A stretch of 38,725 bases of DNA, from positions 1 to 38,725 of the forward strand of contig NZ_NKYF01000047.1 of assembly GCF_002262885.1 (NCBI RefSeq). Reading direction: 5' to 3'. The stretch is from Pseudonocardia sp. MH-G8. Its GTDB lineage: Bacteria; Actinomycetota; Actinomycetes; Mycobacteriales; Pseudonocardiaceae. Positions 23,705 through 32,842 of this stretch are shown here, piece by piece. Below the pieces are notes generated by a model. It worked only from the letters and a program-made list of their open reading frames with translations. It was not told the origin of the DNA and made no database searches. Every line of letters begins with the position of its first letter. Position 1 is the first letter of the stretch. Made by a program: the position numbers and the translations under genes.

Positions 23705-23717
23705 TTCCTGCTACTGT
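23688..23717 (+). promoter_or_regulatory. promoter of the restriction-modification operon
   Basis: TTGAAC (23688-23693) and TACTGT (23712-23717) are 18 bases apart. The -10 box ends 7 bases before GTG 23725, with no ribosome binding site, so the transcript is probably leaderless. The -35 box contains the inner palindrome's right arm, so a bound protein would block it. Confidence 0.7.
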
Positions 23718-23724
23718 CGCCGCC

Positions 23725-25452
23725 GTGAACATGGACGACCAGGACCGCGTGACGGCAGCGGCCATCGCCCGGCGCGCCGGTGTCGGCCGGGCGGCCGTGT
23801 CGAACTGGCGTCGCCGATATCCGCACTTCCCCGAGCCGGTCGGGGGCACCGCGAGCAGCCCGGTCTTCTCGTGGGAGGAGGTCCTGAAATGGCTGCACGA
23901 CACGGGCAAGGCCGGTCAGCTGGTGACGATGGGTCGCACCGACACCGGCACCCAGCGCATCGACGACGCCGGGCCGGTCGCCGAGCTGTCCGCCGCGGTT
24001 CCCCAGGAGCGGGCCATCGCCGATCTGGAGCCGCGGCAGCTGCTGGCGCGGGTGATGGCCGCTGTGCTCCCGTACCCCGGGACCGAGGACCCGGACGACG
24101 GCGAGCCACCTGTCGTCCTCGACCCCGCGTGCGGCGCGGGAGCACTGCTCCTGGCCGTCGCCGACCGGTTCGGTGACCAGGTGAAGCTCGTCGGCCAGGA
24201 GGTCGAGGAAGAGGTCGCCGCACGTGCCGCCGCCGAGCTGCGCAACCATCCGCACGCGCCCCTCCACGACGTGCAGAAGGGCGACTCCCTGCTGGACAGC
24301 CACCTGGCCCGGTACCTGGGTGCTGCCGCAGCCGTCGCCTGCATTCCGCCGGGCAACGTCCGGCAGTGGCCCGTCGCGGAGTTGGCGGCCGACCCGCGCT
24401 GGCGGTTCGGCATACCCGACGCCGGCGACCCGGAGCTGGCGTGGGTGCAGCACTGCTACGCCCACCTGCGGCCGCGTGGCGTGGCGGTGGTCGCGGTATT
24501 GCTGCCCACCTGCACCCGCCCGTCCGGCCAGGTCGTCCGTGCGGAGCTGGTCCGCTCCGGTGTGCTGCGCGATGTGATCGCCCTGCCGAAGGGGGTGGGT
24601 TCCGCCGGGGACGGCCTGCACCTCTGGGTGCTGCAGCGACCCTATGGCGCCTGGGACGGCGGTCCGGTGCGGATGGTCGACCTCTCCGGGCTCGCCGATC
24701 CCGCCGACGTCCCGCACGAGAACGGCGCCTGGAACCGGCTGTTCGCCGACGCCGACCCCGCCGTGGTGCGCAGCGTCCCGCGCCTCGATCTCCTCGACGG
24801 TGACACCGCCCTGCTGCCGTCCCGGTACCTGTCGTCGCGGCAGGCGGCTGCGGCCGACGACCTGGCCGACCTCACAGCGCGGTTGCGGGCGGCGTACTCC
24901 CGGCTCGGGCGGGCCCTTCCCCGGCCTGCGAGCGCCACACCGAGGCCGGAGCGCCCGCAGGTGACCATCGCCGAGCTGGAACGGTCCGCGGCGCTAACGA
25001 TCCGGCCCCGGGACACGACACCTCGCAGAGGTGACGTCCTGATCCGCAACTTGGGCAGGCCGCCGGTCGTCGCCCAGGGCTCCCCGTCGGATGAGAACGG
25101 CGTCGCGCAGGTGATCGAGATCGACCCGGTCCGGCTGGACCCGCACTTCCTTGCGATGTTCCTGCGGGCCGACGCCGGTGTCCTCCCCGTGGCCAACACC
25201 CACGGCGCGCTGAGCCGCGACGACCTGCGCCGCTGCCGCCTTCCCCGCATGCCCCTGGCCGAGCAACGCCGATACGGCGAGTCCTTCCGGCACCTCCTCG
25301 ACCTCCAGGAGGCCGTCGAGGCGCTCGCCACGGTGAGCGCCGGCGTGCTCGACCAGACCATCCACAGCCTGACGACCGGTGCCCTCGCCCCGCAGCTCCA
25401 CCCTGCCCGCGAGAGCATCTCCGCCGACCCGACCGAGAGTGAGAGCACGTGA
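23725..25452 (+). CDS. HTH-pseudomethyltransferase-TRD fusion protein
   Basis: A 575-residue protein in three parts. Residues 9-32 plus following strands are an HTH ('VTAAAIARRAGVGRAAVSNWRRR'). About 60-390 is an N6-adenine methyltransferase fold: motif I 'DPACGAG' (133-139) is good, but motif IV, normally (N/D)PP(Y/F), reads I207-P-P-G210, so the catalytic Asn/Asp and the aromatic are both lost. About 410-575 resembles an HsdS half ('RRGDVLIRNLGRPP', 'LSRDDLRRCRLPRMPLAEQRRYGESFRHLLDLQEAVEAL'). It is thus probably an SAM- and DNA-binding regulator or specificity factor rather than a methylase. Leaderless GTG start; stop overlaps hsdM by GTGA. Related HTH-methylase proteins are widespread in actinomycetes, but I know no proven function. 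Confidence 0.8.
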   Translation: MNMDDQDRVTAAAIARRAGVGRAAVSNWRRRYPHFPEPVGGTASSPVFSWEEVLKWLHDTGKAGQLVTMGRTDTGTQRIDDAGPVAELSAAVPQERAIADLEPRQLLARVMAAVLPYPGTEDPDDGEPPVVLDPACGAGALLLAVADRFGDQVKLVGQEVEEEVAARAAAELRNHPHAPLHDVQKGDSLLDSHLARYLGAAAAVACIPPGNVRQWPVAELAADPRWRFGIPDAGDPELAWVQHCYAHLRPRGVAVVAVLLPTCTRPSGQVVRAELVRSGVLRDVIALPKGVGSAGDGLHLWVLQRPYGAWDGGPVRMVDLSGLADPADVPHENGAWNRLFADADPAVVRSVPRLDLLDGDTALLPSRYLSSRQAAAADDLADLTARLRAAYSRLGRALPRPASATPRPERPQVTIAELERSAALTIRPRDTTPRRGDVLIRNLGRPPVVAQGSPSDENGVAQVIEIDPVRLDPHFLAMFLRADAGVLPVANTHGALSRDDLRRCRLPRMPLAEQRRYGESFRHLLDLQEAVEALATVSAGVLDQTIHSLTTGALAPQLHPARESISADPTESEST

Positions 25453-27422
25453 GTTCCGGCCCGACGCATACGAAGATGGCGAACGACATCTGGTCGGTCG
25501 CCGACCTGCTGCGCGGCGACTACAAGCGCCACGAGTACGGCCAGGTGGTCCTGCCGTTCACCCTCCTGCGTCGCCTGGACGCCGTCATCGCCCCCACCCG
25601 GGAGGCCGTCCGCAGTCGTGACGCGCAGCTGCCGGAGATCCAGAACAAGCAGCGCCTGCTGGAGGTGGCGGCGAAGCTGCCGTTCTACAACGTCTCCGCC
25701 CAGGACTTCGCCTCGATCGCCGCCGACGCCGGCAACGTCGCGAAGAACCTGCGCGACTACGTCAATGGCTTCTCGCCCAACGTCCGGGAGATCCTGGGCC
25801 GGTTCGACCTGGACACGGAGATCACGCGGCTGGGGAGCGCGAAGCTCCTGTACAAGGTCGTCGGCAGGTTCGCCGAGATGCGCGACCTCGACAAGCTGTC
25901 CAACCACGACATGGGCTACGTCTTCGAGCACCTCATCCGCAAGTTCGCGGAGGATTCGAACGAGACGGCCGGTGAGCACTTCACCCCGCGCGAGGTCATC
26001 CGGCTGATGGTGAACCTGCTGATCGCGCCGGACGCCGACACGGTGGCGGGGGAGGGGCAGGTCATCAACATCCTCGACCCCGCCTGCGGCACCGGCGGCA
26101 TGCTCACCGCGGCCGAGGACCACGTCAAGTCGATCAACCCGAAGGCCGAGGTCTACCTGTTCGGCCAGGAGGTCAACGCGGAGTCGTGGGCCGTGTGCCA
26201 GTCGGACATGCTCATGAGCAGCCACCGCGGCCGCATCGTCTACGGCAACTCCTTCTCCGACGACGGCCACGAGGGCCGGAAGTTCGACTACATGCTGGCC
26301 AACCCGCCGTTCGGCGTGGAGTGGAAGAAGGTCAAGGAGCAGGTCGAGGAGGAGGCCGAACTCGGCCACGCCGGCCGCTTCGGCGCCGGCCTGCCCCGCA
26401 TCAACGACGGCTCGTTCCTGTTCCTGCAGCACATGATCTCGAAGATGGAGCCGGTGGAGGGCAAGGGTGCCCGCCTGGCGATCGTCTTCAACGGCTCCCC
26501 GCTGTTCACCGGTGCCGCGGGCTCCGGTGAGTCGCGGATCCGGCAGTGGATCCTGGAGAACGACCTGCTGGAGGGCATCGTCGCCCTGCCGGACCAGCTC
26601 TTCTACAACACCGGCATCTCCACATACTTCTGGATCCTGTCCAACCGCAAGGACGCGGCGCTGCGCGACAAGGTGATCCTGCTCGACGCCCGCGACCAGT
26701 GGGAGAAGATGCGCAAGTCCCTCGGTGACAAGCGCAAGCAGATCAGCGACCCGCAGATCGAGCACATCACGAAGCTCTACGTCGACGCCCTCACGGTCGC
26801 CGCCGACGCCGAGCACCCCGAGCACGCCAAGGTGAAGGTCTTCCGCACCCGCGACTTCGGCTACCACCGCATCACGGTCGAACGGCCGCTCAAGCAGCGC
26901 TTCGAGATCAGCGACGACACCCTCGCCGCGCTGGAGAACGCCCGCCCGCTCGCGAAGTGGGACGACCGGGAGGCGTTCGTCGAGGCCATGCGCACCTGCG
27001 TCGGCACGGTGTGGTGGACCAAGGCGGAGGCCGCCGACGCCCTGCGCGTCACCGCGAGCACGGCCGGCCTGCTCTGGCCGACCACTGCGGCGCTGGTCAA
27101 GGCCATCTGGGGCGCGATCGCGGTGTCGGACCCCGACGGCGAGGTGCAGAAGGCCAAGGGCGCGGTGCTGCCCGACCCGGACCTGCGCGACTACGAGAAC
27201 GTCCCGCTCGACGAGGACATCGAGGAGTGCTTCCGGCGCGAGGTCATCCCACACGTCCCGGACGCCTGGATCGACCACGAGAAGACCAAGGTCGGCTACG
27301 AGATCCCCTTCACCCGCCACTTCTACGTCTACACCCCACCTCGCCCGCTCGCGGAGATCGACGCGGAGTTGCGGGAGTTGGAAGAGCAGATCCAGAAGCT
27401 GCTGGGTGAGGTGACGGGGTGA
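25449..27422 (+). CDS. hsdM: Type I restriction-modification methyltransferase subunit
   Basis: The modification subunit: with HsdS it methylates adenine in the target and with HsdR forms the restriction complex. The 657-residue protein has the helical HsdM N-terminus ('ANDIWSVADLLRGDYKRHEYGQVVLPFTLLRRLDAVI'), motif I 'DPACGTGG' (210-217) and an intact motif IV 'NPPF' (285-288), then 'GESRIRQWILENDLLEGIVALPDQLFYNTGISTYFWIL'. The long C-terminus ends in a probable coiled coil ('IDAELRELEEQIQKLL'). It is therefore the active methylase of the locus. GTG 25449 overlaps the previous stop (GTGA), and its own stop overlaps hsdS in the same way. Confidence 0.96.
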   Translation: MSSGPTHTKMANDIWSVADLLRGDYKRHEYGQVVLPFTLLRRLDAVIAPTREAVRSRDAQLPEIQNKQRLLEVAAKLPFYNVSAQDFASIAADAGNVAKNLRDYVNGFSPNVREILGRFDLDTEITRLGSAKLLYKVVGRFAEMRDLDKLSNHDMGYVFEHLIRKFAEDSNETAGEHFTPREVIRLMVNLLIAPDADTVAGEGQVINILDPACGTGGMLTAAEDHVKSINPKAEVYLFGQEVNAESWAVCQSDMLMSSHRGRIVYGNSFSDDGHEGRKFDYMLANPPFGVEWKKVKEQVEEEAELGHAGRFGAGLPRINDGSFLFLQHMISKMEPVEGKGARLAIVFNGSPLFTGAAGSGESRIRQWILENDLLEGIVALPDQLFYNTGISTYFWILSNRKDAALRDKVILLDARDQWEKMRKSLGDKRKQISDPQIEHITKLYVDALTVAADAEHPEHAKVKVFRTRDFGYHRITVERPLKQRFEISDDTLAALENARPLAKWDDREAFVEAMRTCVGTVWWTKAEAADALRVTASTAGLLWPTTAALVKAIWGAIAVSDPDGEVQKAKGAVLPDPDLRDYENVPLDEDIEECFRREVIPHVPDAWIDHEKTKVGYEIPFTRHFYVYTPPRPLAEIDAELRELEEQIQKLLGEVTG

Positions 27423-28675
27423 GCTGGACAACGATGCGGCTGAAGCACGTTGCGCGCGTCGGCTATGGACTCGGGCAGCCACCGGAACTTAGCGACACCG
27501 GCATCCCGATCCTGCGAGCCACAAACATCAACCGAGGGAAGTTCTCTAGTCGCGGCCTAATATTCGCCACCAAGAGCGACCTCCCGCTCGAGCGCGCTCC
27601 CCTATTGGGCGAGGGAGAGATTCTAGTAGTACGAAGTGGGGCTTATACCGGCGACTCCGCGCTTGTTACGAGGGAGTGGGTGGGAAGCGCTCCGGGATAC
27701 GACCTCCGCGTAAGTCCGATGGCGGCCTACTCGCCCTTTATTGCATACTGCCTTCTGGGTGCGACTACTCTTGATCAGATAGATCTGGCAAAGTCGAGGG
27801 CTGCGCAACCGCACCTTAATGCCGATGACTTGGGTGATGTTCGAATCCCTCTGCCTGACGTTGTCGAGCAGCGTCGAATCGCTGACTTTCTTGACGCCGC
27901 GATCGCGAAGGTGGATGCGCTTGCGGCACATCGACGCTCGCAGTCGGCGGCGCTTGGCGAAGTGGAACTGTCGCAAATCGGCGAGCACCTTGGCGGCTTC
28001 GATGCCACTGGCAGTCGCATTGGCACTGGTTGGGGATGGCTGCCGTCGCTCCCCAGCGGGTGGGGCGTTGGCCCTGTCTACGCCTACTTCCATGTGGAGC
28101 TAGGGAAGATGTTGAACGCGGCGAGGGCGTCATCTGAGAGTCGACTGCCCTACCTGCGGAACGCGAACGTTCACTGGTATGAGGTCGGCACTGAGGACAT
28201 GGCGTCGATGGCGTTCGACGAGGACGAGCGAATCCGGTACGGCGTTCGAGCGGGCGACCTGCTCGTATGCGAGGGCGGTGCGGGCGTCGCCGAGGCTGCC
28301 GTGTGGGATGGGCGGTTCTCTCCATGCTTCTATCAGAAGTCACTTCATCGAGTCCGAGCAACGAAAGATTTACCTGTCGAGTGGCTCATGTACTGGTTGC
28401 GGTACGCCAAGGCGGCTGGCGTATTTGAGGCAGATGGGAACCTGGCGACTATCCCGCATCTCACTGGCGAACAACTCGCTGAGTATCGAATCCCTATCCC
28501 GCCAGATAGTCGCCGACGTGTGGCTGAGCTGAAGTCGCTGGTTGCCTCCATTCGAAACGCGCAGGCGGCGCTGGATGCTGCGAATGCGCTCCTTGCCGAG
28601 CGTCGCCAGGCCCTCATCACCGCCGCCGTCACCGGCCAGATCGACGTCACGACCGCGGGAGGGGTGGCCGCGTGA
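27419..28675 (+). CDS. hsdS: Type I restriction-modification specificity subunit
   Basis: Chooses the bipartite DNA target. The 418-residue protein has two target-recognition domains: TRD1 about 1-150, ending 'IPLPDVVEQRRIADFLDAAIAKVDALAAHRRSQ' (conserved helix 1), and TRD2 about 195-365, ending 'IPIPPDSRRRVAELKSLVASIRNAQAALDAANALLAERRQALITAAVTGQID' (conserved helix 2). Base composition is clearly lower in GC than in the flanking genes (hand counts of 55-58% in three 60-base rows against 70% in one hsdM row), with CTA, ATA and one TTA codon (28370-28372), as expected for a recently exchanged specificity gene. Start and stop overlap hsdM and hsdR by GTGA. Confidence 0.95.
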   Translation: MSWTTMRLKHVARVGYGLGQPPELSDTGIPILRATNINRGKFSSRGLIFATKSDLPLERAPLLGEGEILVVRSGAYTGDSALVTREWVGSAPGYDLRVSPMAAYSPFIAYCLLGATTLDQIDLAKSRAAQPHLNADDLGDVRIPLPDVVEQRRIADFLDAAIAKVDALAAHRRSQSAALGEVELSQIGEHLGGFDATGSRIGTGWGWLPSLPSGWGVGPVYAYFHVELGKMLNAARASSESRLPYLRNANVHWYEVGTEDMASMAFDEDERIRYGVRAGDLLVCEGGAGVAEAAVWDGRFSPCFYQKSLHRVRATKDLPVEWLMYWLRYAKAAGVFEADGNLATIPHLTGEQLAEYRIPIPPDSRRRVAELKSLVASIRNAQAALDAANALLAERRQALITAAVTGQIDVTTAGGVAA

Positions 28676-31600
28676 GCCCCGGGGTCCACACCGAGCGTGC
28701 GTTCGAGGATCGGGTCGAGCACGAGCTGCTCGCGCAGGGGTGGGAGAAGGCGCAGGGCGGCTACCGGCCCGAGCTGGGCATCGACACCGGCGAGCTGTAC
28801 CGGTTCCTCGGCGCCACGCAGCAGAAGAGCTGGAACAAGCTCATCGACCTGTACGGCGGTGACCAGAACACCGCGCAGCGGCAGTTCGCGCAGCGGCTGG
28901 CGTCCGAGGTCGACTCCCGCGGTGTGCTCGACGTGCTGCGCCAGGGCGTGCGCGACCGGGGTGTGCAGATCGACCTCGCCTACTTCCGGCCCGGCCACAC
29001 GCTCGCGGTCGACGCGCTCGCCGACTACGAGAAGAACGTGCTGACCGTCGCCCGGCAGCTGCACTACAGCACCCGTGACCCGAGCAGGTCTGTCGACATG
29101 GCGCTGTTCGTCAATGGGCTGCCCACGGCCACCGTCGAGCTCAAGAACCCGAACACCGGGCAGAACGCCGACCACGCCATCGCCCAGTACCGGGAGCGCG
29201 ACGCGAACGACGTGTTCTTCGGCAAGCGGGCCGTCGTCCACTTCGCCGTCGACCCCGACCGGGCCTTCGTCGCCACCCGGCTGCGTGGCGGCGACACGCA
29301 GTTCCTGCCGTTCAACCTCGGTTCGAACGGTCCTGGGGTCAGCGGTGCAGCCGGGAACCCGCCCGCGCAGCCCGGTTCCTATGCGGTGGCGTACCTGTGG
29401 GAGCAGATCTGGCAGCGCGACAACTGGCTGGATCTCCTGCAGCGGTTCCTCCACATCCAGGCGCCGGACAAGAAGGGTGTGCGCACCAACCCGCACACGG
29501 CGCCGCGCATCTTCCCGCGCTACCACCAGTGGCACGCCGTGCAGAAGATGGTCGAGGATGCCCGCACGCACGGCGCCGGGCGGAACTACCTGATCCAGCA
29601 CTCCGCCGGGTCGGGCAAGTCGAACACGATCGCCTGGCTGGCGCACCGGCTGTCCACTCTGTTCGACGCCGACAACCAGCCGGTGTTCCACAAGACCATC
29701 GTGATCACCGACCGGGTCGTGCTCGACCGGCAGCTGCAGAAGACGATCTTCCAGTTCGACCACACGCCGGGCGTCGTCCGGAAGATCGACGAGGACTCCA
29801 CGCAGCTCGCGGCCGCCCTCGACGACGCCACGTCGAAGATCGTCATCTCGACGCTGCAGATGTACCCCTTCGTGCTGGGCAAGATCGCCGGCATGGGCCT
29901 GGCCGGCCGCCGGTACGCCGTCATCATCGACGAGGCGCACACCTCCCAGGGGGGTGAGTCAGCGATCCGGCTCAAGCAGGTGCTGGGGGCGAACGTGCCG
30001 GCCCGGGAGGAGGATGAGGACGCGGCGACCTACCTGTCCCGGGTGCGGGGCAAGCACCCGAACCTGTCGTACTTCGCCTTCACCGCCACGCCGAAGTCGC
30101 CGACGCTCAAGCTGTTCGGCACCTGGGACCCGCAGCGCGTGAACCCGCACACCGGCGAGCAGGGCATGTACGTGCCCTTCCACGTCTACTCGATGCGCCA
30201 GGCCATCGACGAGGGCTACATCCTCGACGTGCTTGCCAACTACCTCACCTACGACACCAAGTGGCGGCTGCGCAACGCGGCAGTCGAGCACCAGGAGTCG
30301 AGGCTCGCCAATCCCGAGGTGGACGAGCGCAAGGCCAAGGCCAAGCTAGTCCGCTTCGCCGAGCTGCACCCGAAGTCGCTGGACCAGAAGGCCAAGCTGA
30401 TCGTCGAGGACTTCCGGGACACTATCGCCGGGCGCCTCGGCGGACGGGCGAAGGCGATGGTCGTCACCAGCAGCCGGGAGCACGCGCTCGGGCTCTACCA
30501 GGCCATCCGGCGCTACATCGACGTCACAGATGCCGGCCTCGGAGTCCTGGCCGCGTTCTCCGGCAAGCTCGAGGACGGGTCCACCGGGGTGGAGTTCACC
30601 GAGGCGCAGCTCAACGGTTTCCCGGAGAAGCAGCTGCCGGACATGTTCGCCTATACCAAGGCCGACGACCCGCAGGCCGCCGCGCGCGGCCAGGACGAGT
30701 ACCGGCTCCTGGTCGCCGCGGAGAAGTACCAGACCGGGTTCGACCAGCCGCTGCTGTGCGGGATGTACGTCGACAAGCCGCTCACCGGCGTCGCGGCGGT
30801 GCAGACGTTGTCGCGCCTCAACCGGATCCACCCGCTCAAGTCGCAGGACGACGTGCGCATCCTCGACTTCGAGAACGACGCCACCGCCATCCAGGCCGCG
30901 TTCGAGGACTGGTTCGAGTCGACCATCACCGAAGAGGCCGACCCCAACCTGCTCTACGACAAGCAGCGCGAGGTCATGGAGTTCGGGCTGCTGGCGGCGT
31001 CGGAGATGGAAGCGTTCATGCGGGTGCTCGGCGAGGCCCCGCCCGGGCGGATGCCGGAGGCGGCCGAGCGCAAGCTGCATGCACAGCTGCACGAGTACCT
31101 GAAGCCGGCGCGGGACCGCTTCGACGCCCTCGACACCGACGACGAGCGGGAAGGCTTCCGCGGCGCCCTCCAGACCTACGTCCGTGCCTACAGCCTCCTC
31201 GCGCAGGTGATCGACTGGGGCGATCCCGATCTGGAGCGGCTCTACCAGTACGGCCGCATCCTGCTGATCCGGCTGCCCGGGCGGCCGCCGGCGTCGGTCG
31301 ACATCGGCGACGCCGACCTCAGCCATTTCCGGCTGGAGTTCACCGGGCAGCACAACGTGTCGCTGTCGGCCGTCGGCGACCGGGACGTCCGCGGCCACGC
31401 GGCCGACGGCGGCGGCCTGCGCGAGCCGGAGATGACCCCGCTCGCAGAGGTGATCGCCGAGCTCAACGACCGGTTCGGGCTCGGCCTGGGCACCTCCGAC
31501 GAGATCCTCGTCTTCCAGCAGGTCGTCGGGCTCGTCGAGGACACCTCGATGCAGCAGATCGCCCTGGCGAACGACGAGGCCCGGTTCGGGCAGGTGGCCG

Positions 31601-31809
31601 ACGACCGCCTGGACGACATCGTGGCCGAGAACGCCGAGCGCAACACCGACTTCATGAAGCTCTACTTCGACAACGACGAGTTCCAGAAGGCGGTCAAGGA
31701 GGCGGCGCGCAGGCGGGCGTACCGGATCATCAGGGAGCCGGCCCGCGAGGAGGCCCTTTCCCGCCTGCGGGAGGAGATGGCGCGCGAGGTGGGGACGCGA
31801 GGTGAGTGA
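28672..31809 (+). CDS. hsdR: Type I restriction endonuclease subunit R
   Basis: The 1045-residue motor-nuclease that translocates DNA and cuts unmodified DNA. The PD-(D/E)xK nuclease is near the N-terminus: Asp142, then Glu156-Leu-Lys158 in 'TATVELKNPNTGQNADHAIAQYR'. The SF2 helicase follows: Walker A 'HSAGSGKSNTIAW' with Lys316, DEAH box 'IIDEAH' (D420-H423), 'FAFTATPK', and motif VI 'QTLSRLNRIHP'. All catalytic motifs look intact, so the system should restrict. The C-terminal helical part should contact HsdM/HsdS. GTG 28672 overlaps the hsdS stop; the stop lies 8 bases inside rhuM. Confidence 0.96.
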   Translation: MSPGVHTERAFEDRVEHELLAQGWEKAQGGYRPELGIDTGELYRFLGATQQKSWNKLIDLYGGDQNTAQRQFAQRLASEVDSRGVLDVLRQGVRDRGVQIDLAYFRPGHTLAVDALADYEKNVLTVARQLHYSTRDPSRSVDMALFVNGLPTATVELKNPNTGQNADHAIAQYRERDANDVFFGKRAVVHFAVDPDRAFVATRLRGGDTQFLPFNLGSNGPGVSGAAGNPPAQPGSYAVAYLWEQIWQRDNWLDLLQRFLHIQAPDKKGVRTNPHTAPRIFPRYHQWHAVQKMVEDARTHGAGRNYLIQHSAGSGKSNTIAWLAHRLSTLFDADNQPVFHKTIVITDRVVLDRQLQKTIFQFDHTPGVVRKIDEDSTQLAAALDDATSKIVISTLQMYPFVLGKIAGMGLAGRRYAVIIDEAHTSQGGESAIRLKQVLGANVPAREEDEDAATYLSRVRGKHPNLSYFAFTATPKSPTLKLFGTWDPQRVNPHTGEQGMYVPFHVYSMRQAIDEGYILDVLANYLTYDTKWRLRNAAVEHQESRLANPEVDERKAKAKLVRFAELHPKSLDQKAKLIVEDFRDTIAGRLGGRAKAMVVTSSREHALGLYQAIRRYIDVTDAGLGVLAAFSGKLEDGSTGVEFTEAQLNGFPEKQLPDMFAYTKADDPQAAARGQDEYRLLVAAEKYQTGFDQPLLCGMYVDKPLTGVAAVQTLSRLNRIHPLKSQDDVRILDFENDATAIQAAFEDWFESTITEEADPNLLYDKQREVMEFGLLAASEMEAFMRVLGEAPPGRMPEAAERKLHAQLHEYLKPARDRFDALDTDDEREGFRGALQTYVRAYSLLAQVIDWGDPDLERLYQYGRILLIRLPGRPPASVDIGDADLSHFRLEFTGQHNVSLSAVGDRDVRGHAADGGGLREPEMTPLAEVIAELNDRFGLGLGTSDEILVFQQVVGLVEDTSMQQIALANDEARFGQVADDRLDDIVAENAERNTDFMKLYFDNDEFQKAVKEAARRRAYRIIREPAREEALSRLREEMAREVGTRGE

Positions 31810-32842
31810 ACCCGGCGGGGAACTGATCGTCTACCGCGGCGCGGACGGACGGTCAGAGGTTCAGCTGCGGGCCGTCGGAGGCACGGTGTGGCTCGCGCAG
31901 GCCGAGATCGCGGAGCTGTACGGCACCTCGGTGCCGAACATCGTGCAGATCATCCGGCGCATCCTCGACGACGGCGAGGTGACCGAGGCAACCATTAACT
32001 CAGAGTTAAGAGTTCGAACCGAGGGCTCCCGCAGCGTGCAGCGGGAGGTCAAGGTCTACAACCTCGACATGGTGCTGGCTATCGGCTACCGCGTGTCGAC
32101 TCCGCGGGCGGTGCAGTTCCGCCAGTGGGCGACCACGGTGCTGCGCGAGTACCTCGTCAAGGGCTTCGTCCTCGACGACCGTCGTCTCAAGGACCCGGAC
32201 GGCACGGACTACTTCGACGAGCTGCTCCAGCGGATCCGGGACATCCGGGCCTCCGAGAAGCGCTTCTACCAGAAGGTCCGGGACCTGTTCTCCGTGACGA
32301 GCGCCGACTACAGCAGCACGTCGGGAACGGCCAAGACCTTCTTCGCGACGATCCAGAACAAGCTCATCTTCGCTGTCACCGGCCACACGGCGGCCGAGCT
32401 GGTCCTCTCCCGGTCCGACGCGCGCTCACCGAGCCTGGGCCTCACCACCTGGGCGGGTGACCGGATCCGCAAGGGCGACGTCGTGATCGCGAAGAACTAC
32501 CTGACCGAGCCGGAGATCACCGAACTCAACCGCCTGACGACCATGTTCCTCGACTTCGCCGAGGACCGTGCTCAACGGCGCCGGACGACCCTCATGGCGG
32601 AGTGGGTGGCGCAGACCGACCGGTTCCTCGACTTCAACGAACGCAACGTCTTGAACGGCCCGGGGAGCGTATCCGCGTCCGAGATGAAGGAGGTCGCGGG
32701 CGAACGCTACGCCGAGTTCGACAAGAGCCGGAGGTCGCTCGAGGCGGAGATCGCCGAGGCCGAGGAGCTCGACGACATCCGCGCCTTGACCGCGCTCGAC
32801 CGTCCAGCCGACCGTGACGACCGGGCGGAGGGCGGGGGGTGA
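31802..32842 (+). CDS. rhuM: RhuM family protein
   Basis: A 346-residue protein of the RhuM ('virulence RhuM') family: 'TVWLAQAEIAELYGTSVPNIVQIIRRIL', 'REVKVYNLDMVLAIGYRVSTPRAVQFRQWATTVLREYLVKGFVLDDRRL', 'YFDELLQRIRDIRASEKRFYQKVRDLF', 'FFATIQNKLIFAVTGHTAAELV'. The N-terminus looks like a DNA-binding domain of Bro-N/KilA type. RhuM genes are often found inside or next to Type I R-M operons, with function unproven. It starts 8 bases before the end of hsdR and overlaps the kinase gene by GTGA. One in-frame TTA codon (32006-32008, codon 69) lies inside a palindrome of unusual composition. Confidence 0.9.
   Translation: MSEPGGELIVYRGADGRSEVQLRAVGGTVWLAQAEIAELYGTSVPNIVQIIRRILDDGEVTEATINSELRVRTEGSRSVQREVKVYNLDMVLAIGYRVSTPRAVQFRQWATTVLREYLVKGFVLDDRRLKDPDGTDYFDELLQRIRDIRASEKRFYQKVRDLFSVTSADYSSTSGTAKTFFATIQNKLIFAVTGHTAAELVLSRSDARSPSLGLTTWAGDRIRKGDVVIAKNYLTEPEITELNRLTTMFLDFAEDRAQRRRTTLMAEWVAQTDRFLDFNERNVLNGPGSVSASEMKEVAGERYAEFDKSRRSLEAEIAEAEELDDIRALTALDRPADRDDRAEGGG
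31995..32009. repeat. palindrome inside rhuM
   Basis: TTAACTC-A-GAGTTAA is a perfect 7-base inverted repeat within an AT-rich patch (about 31991-32020) of an otherwise GC-rich gene. It encodes the segment just before 'RVRTEGSRSV', so it is inside the reading frame. It could be a protein-binding site or a remnant of transfer. Confidence 0.6.
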
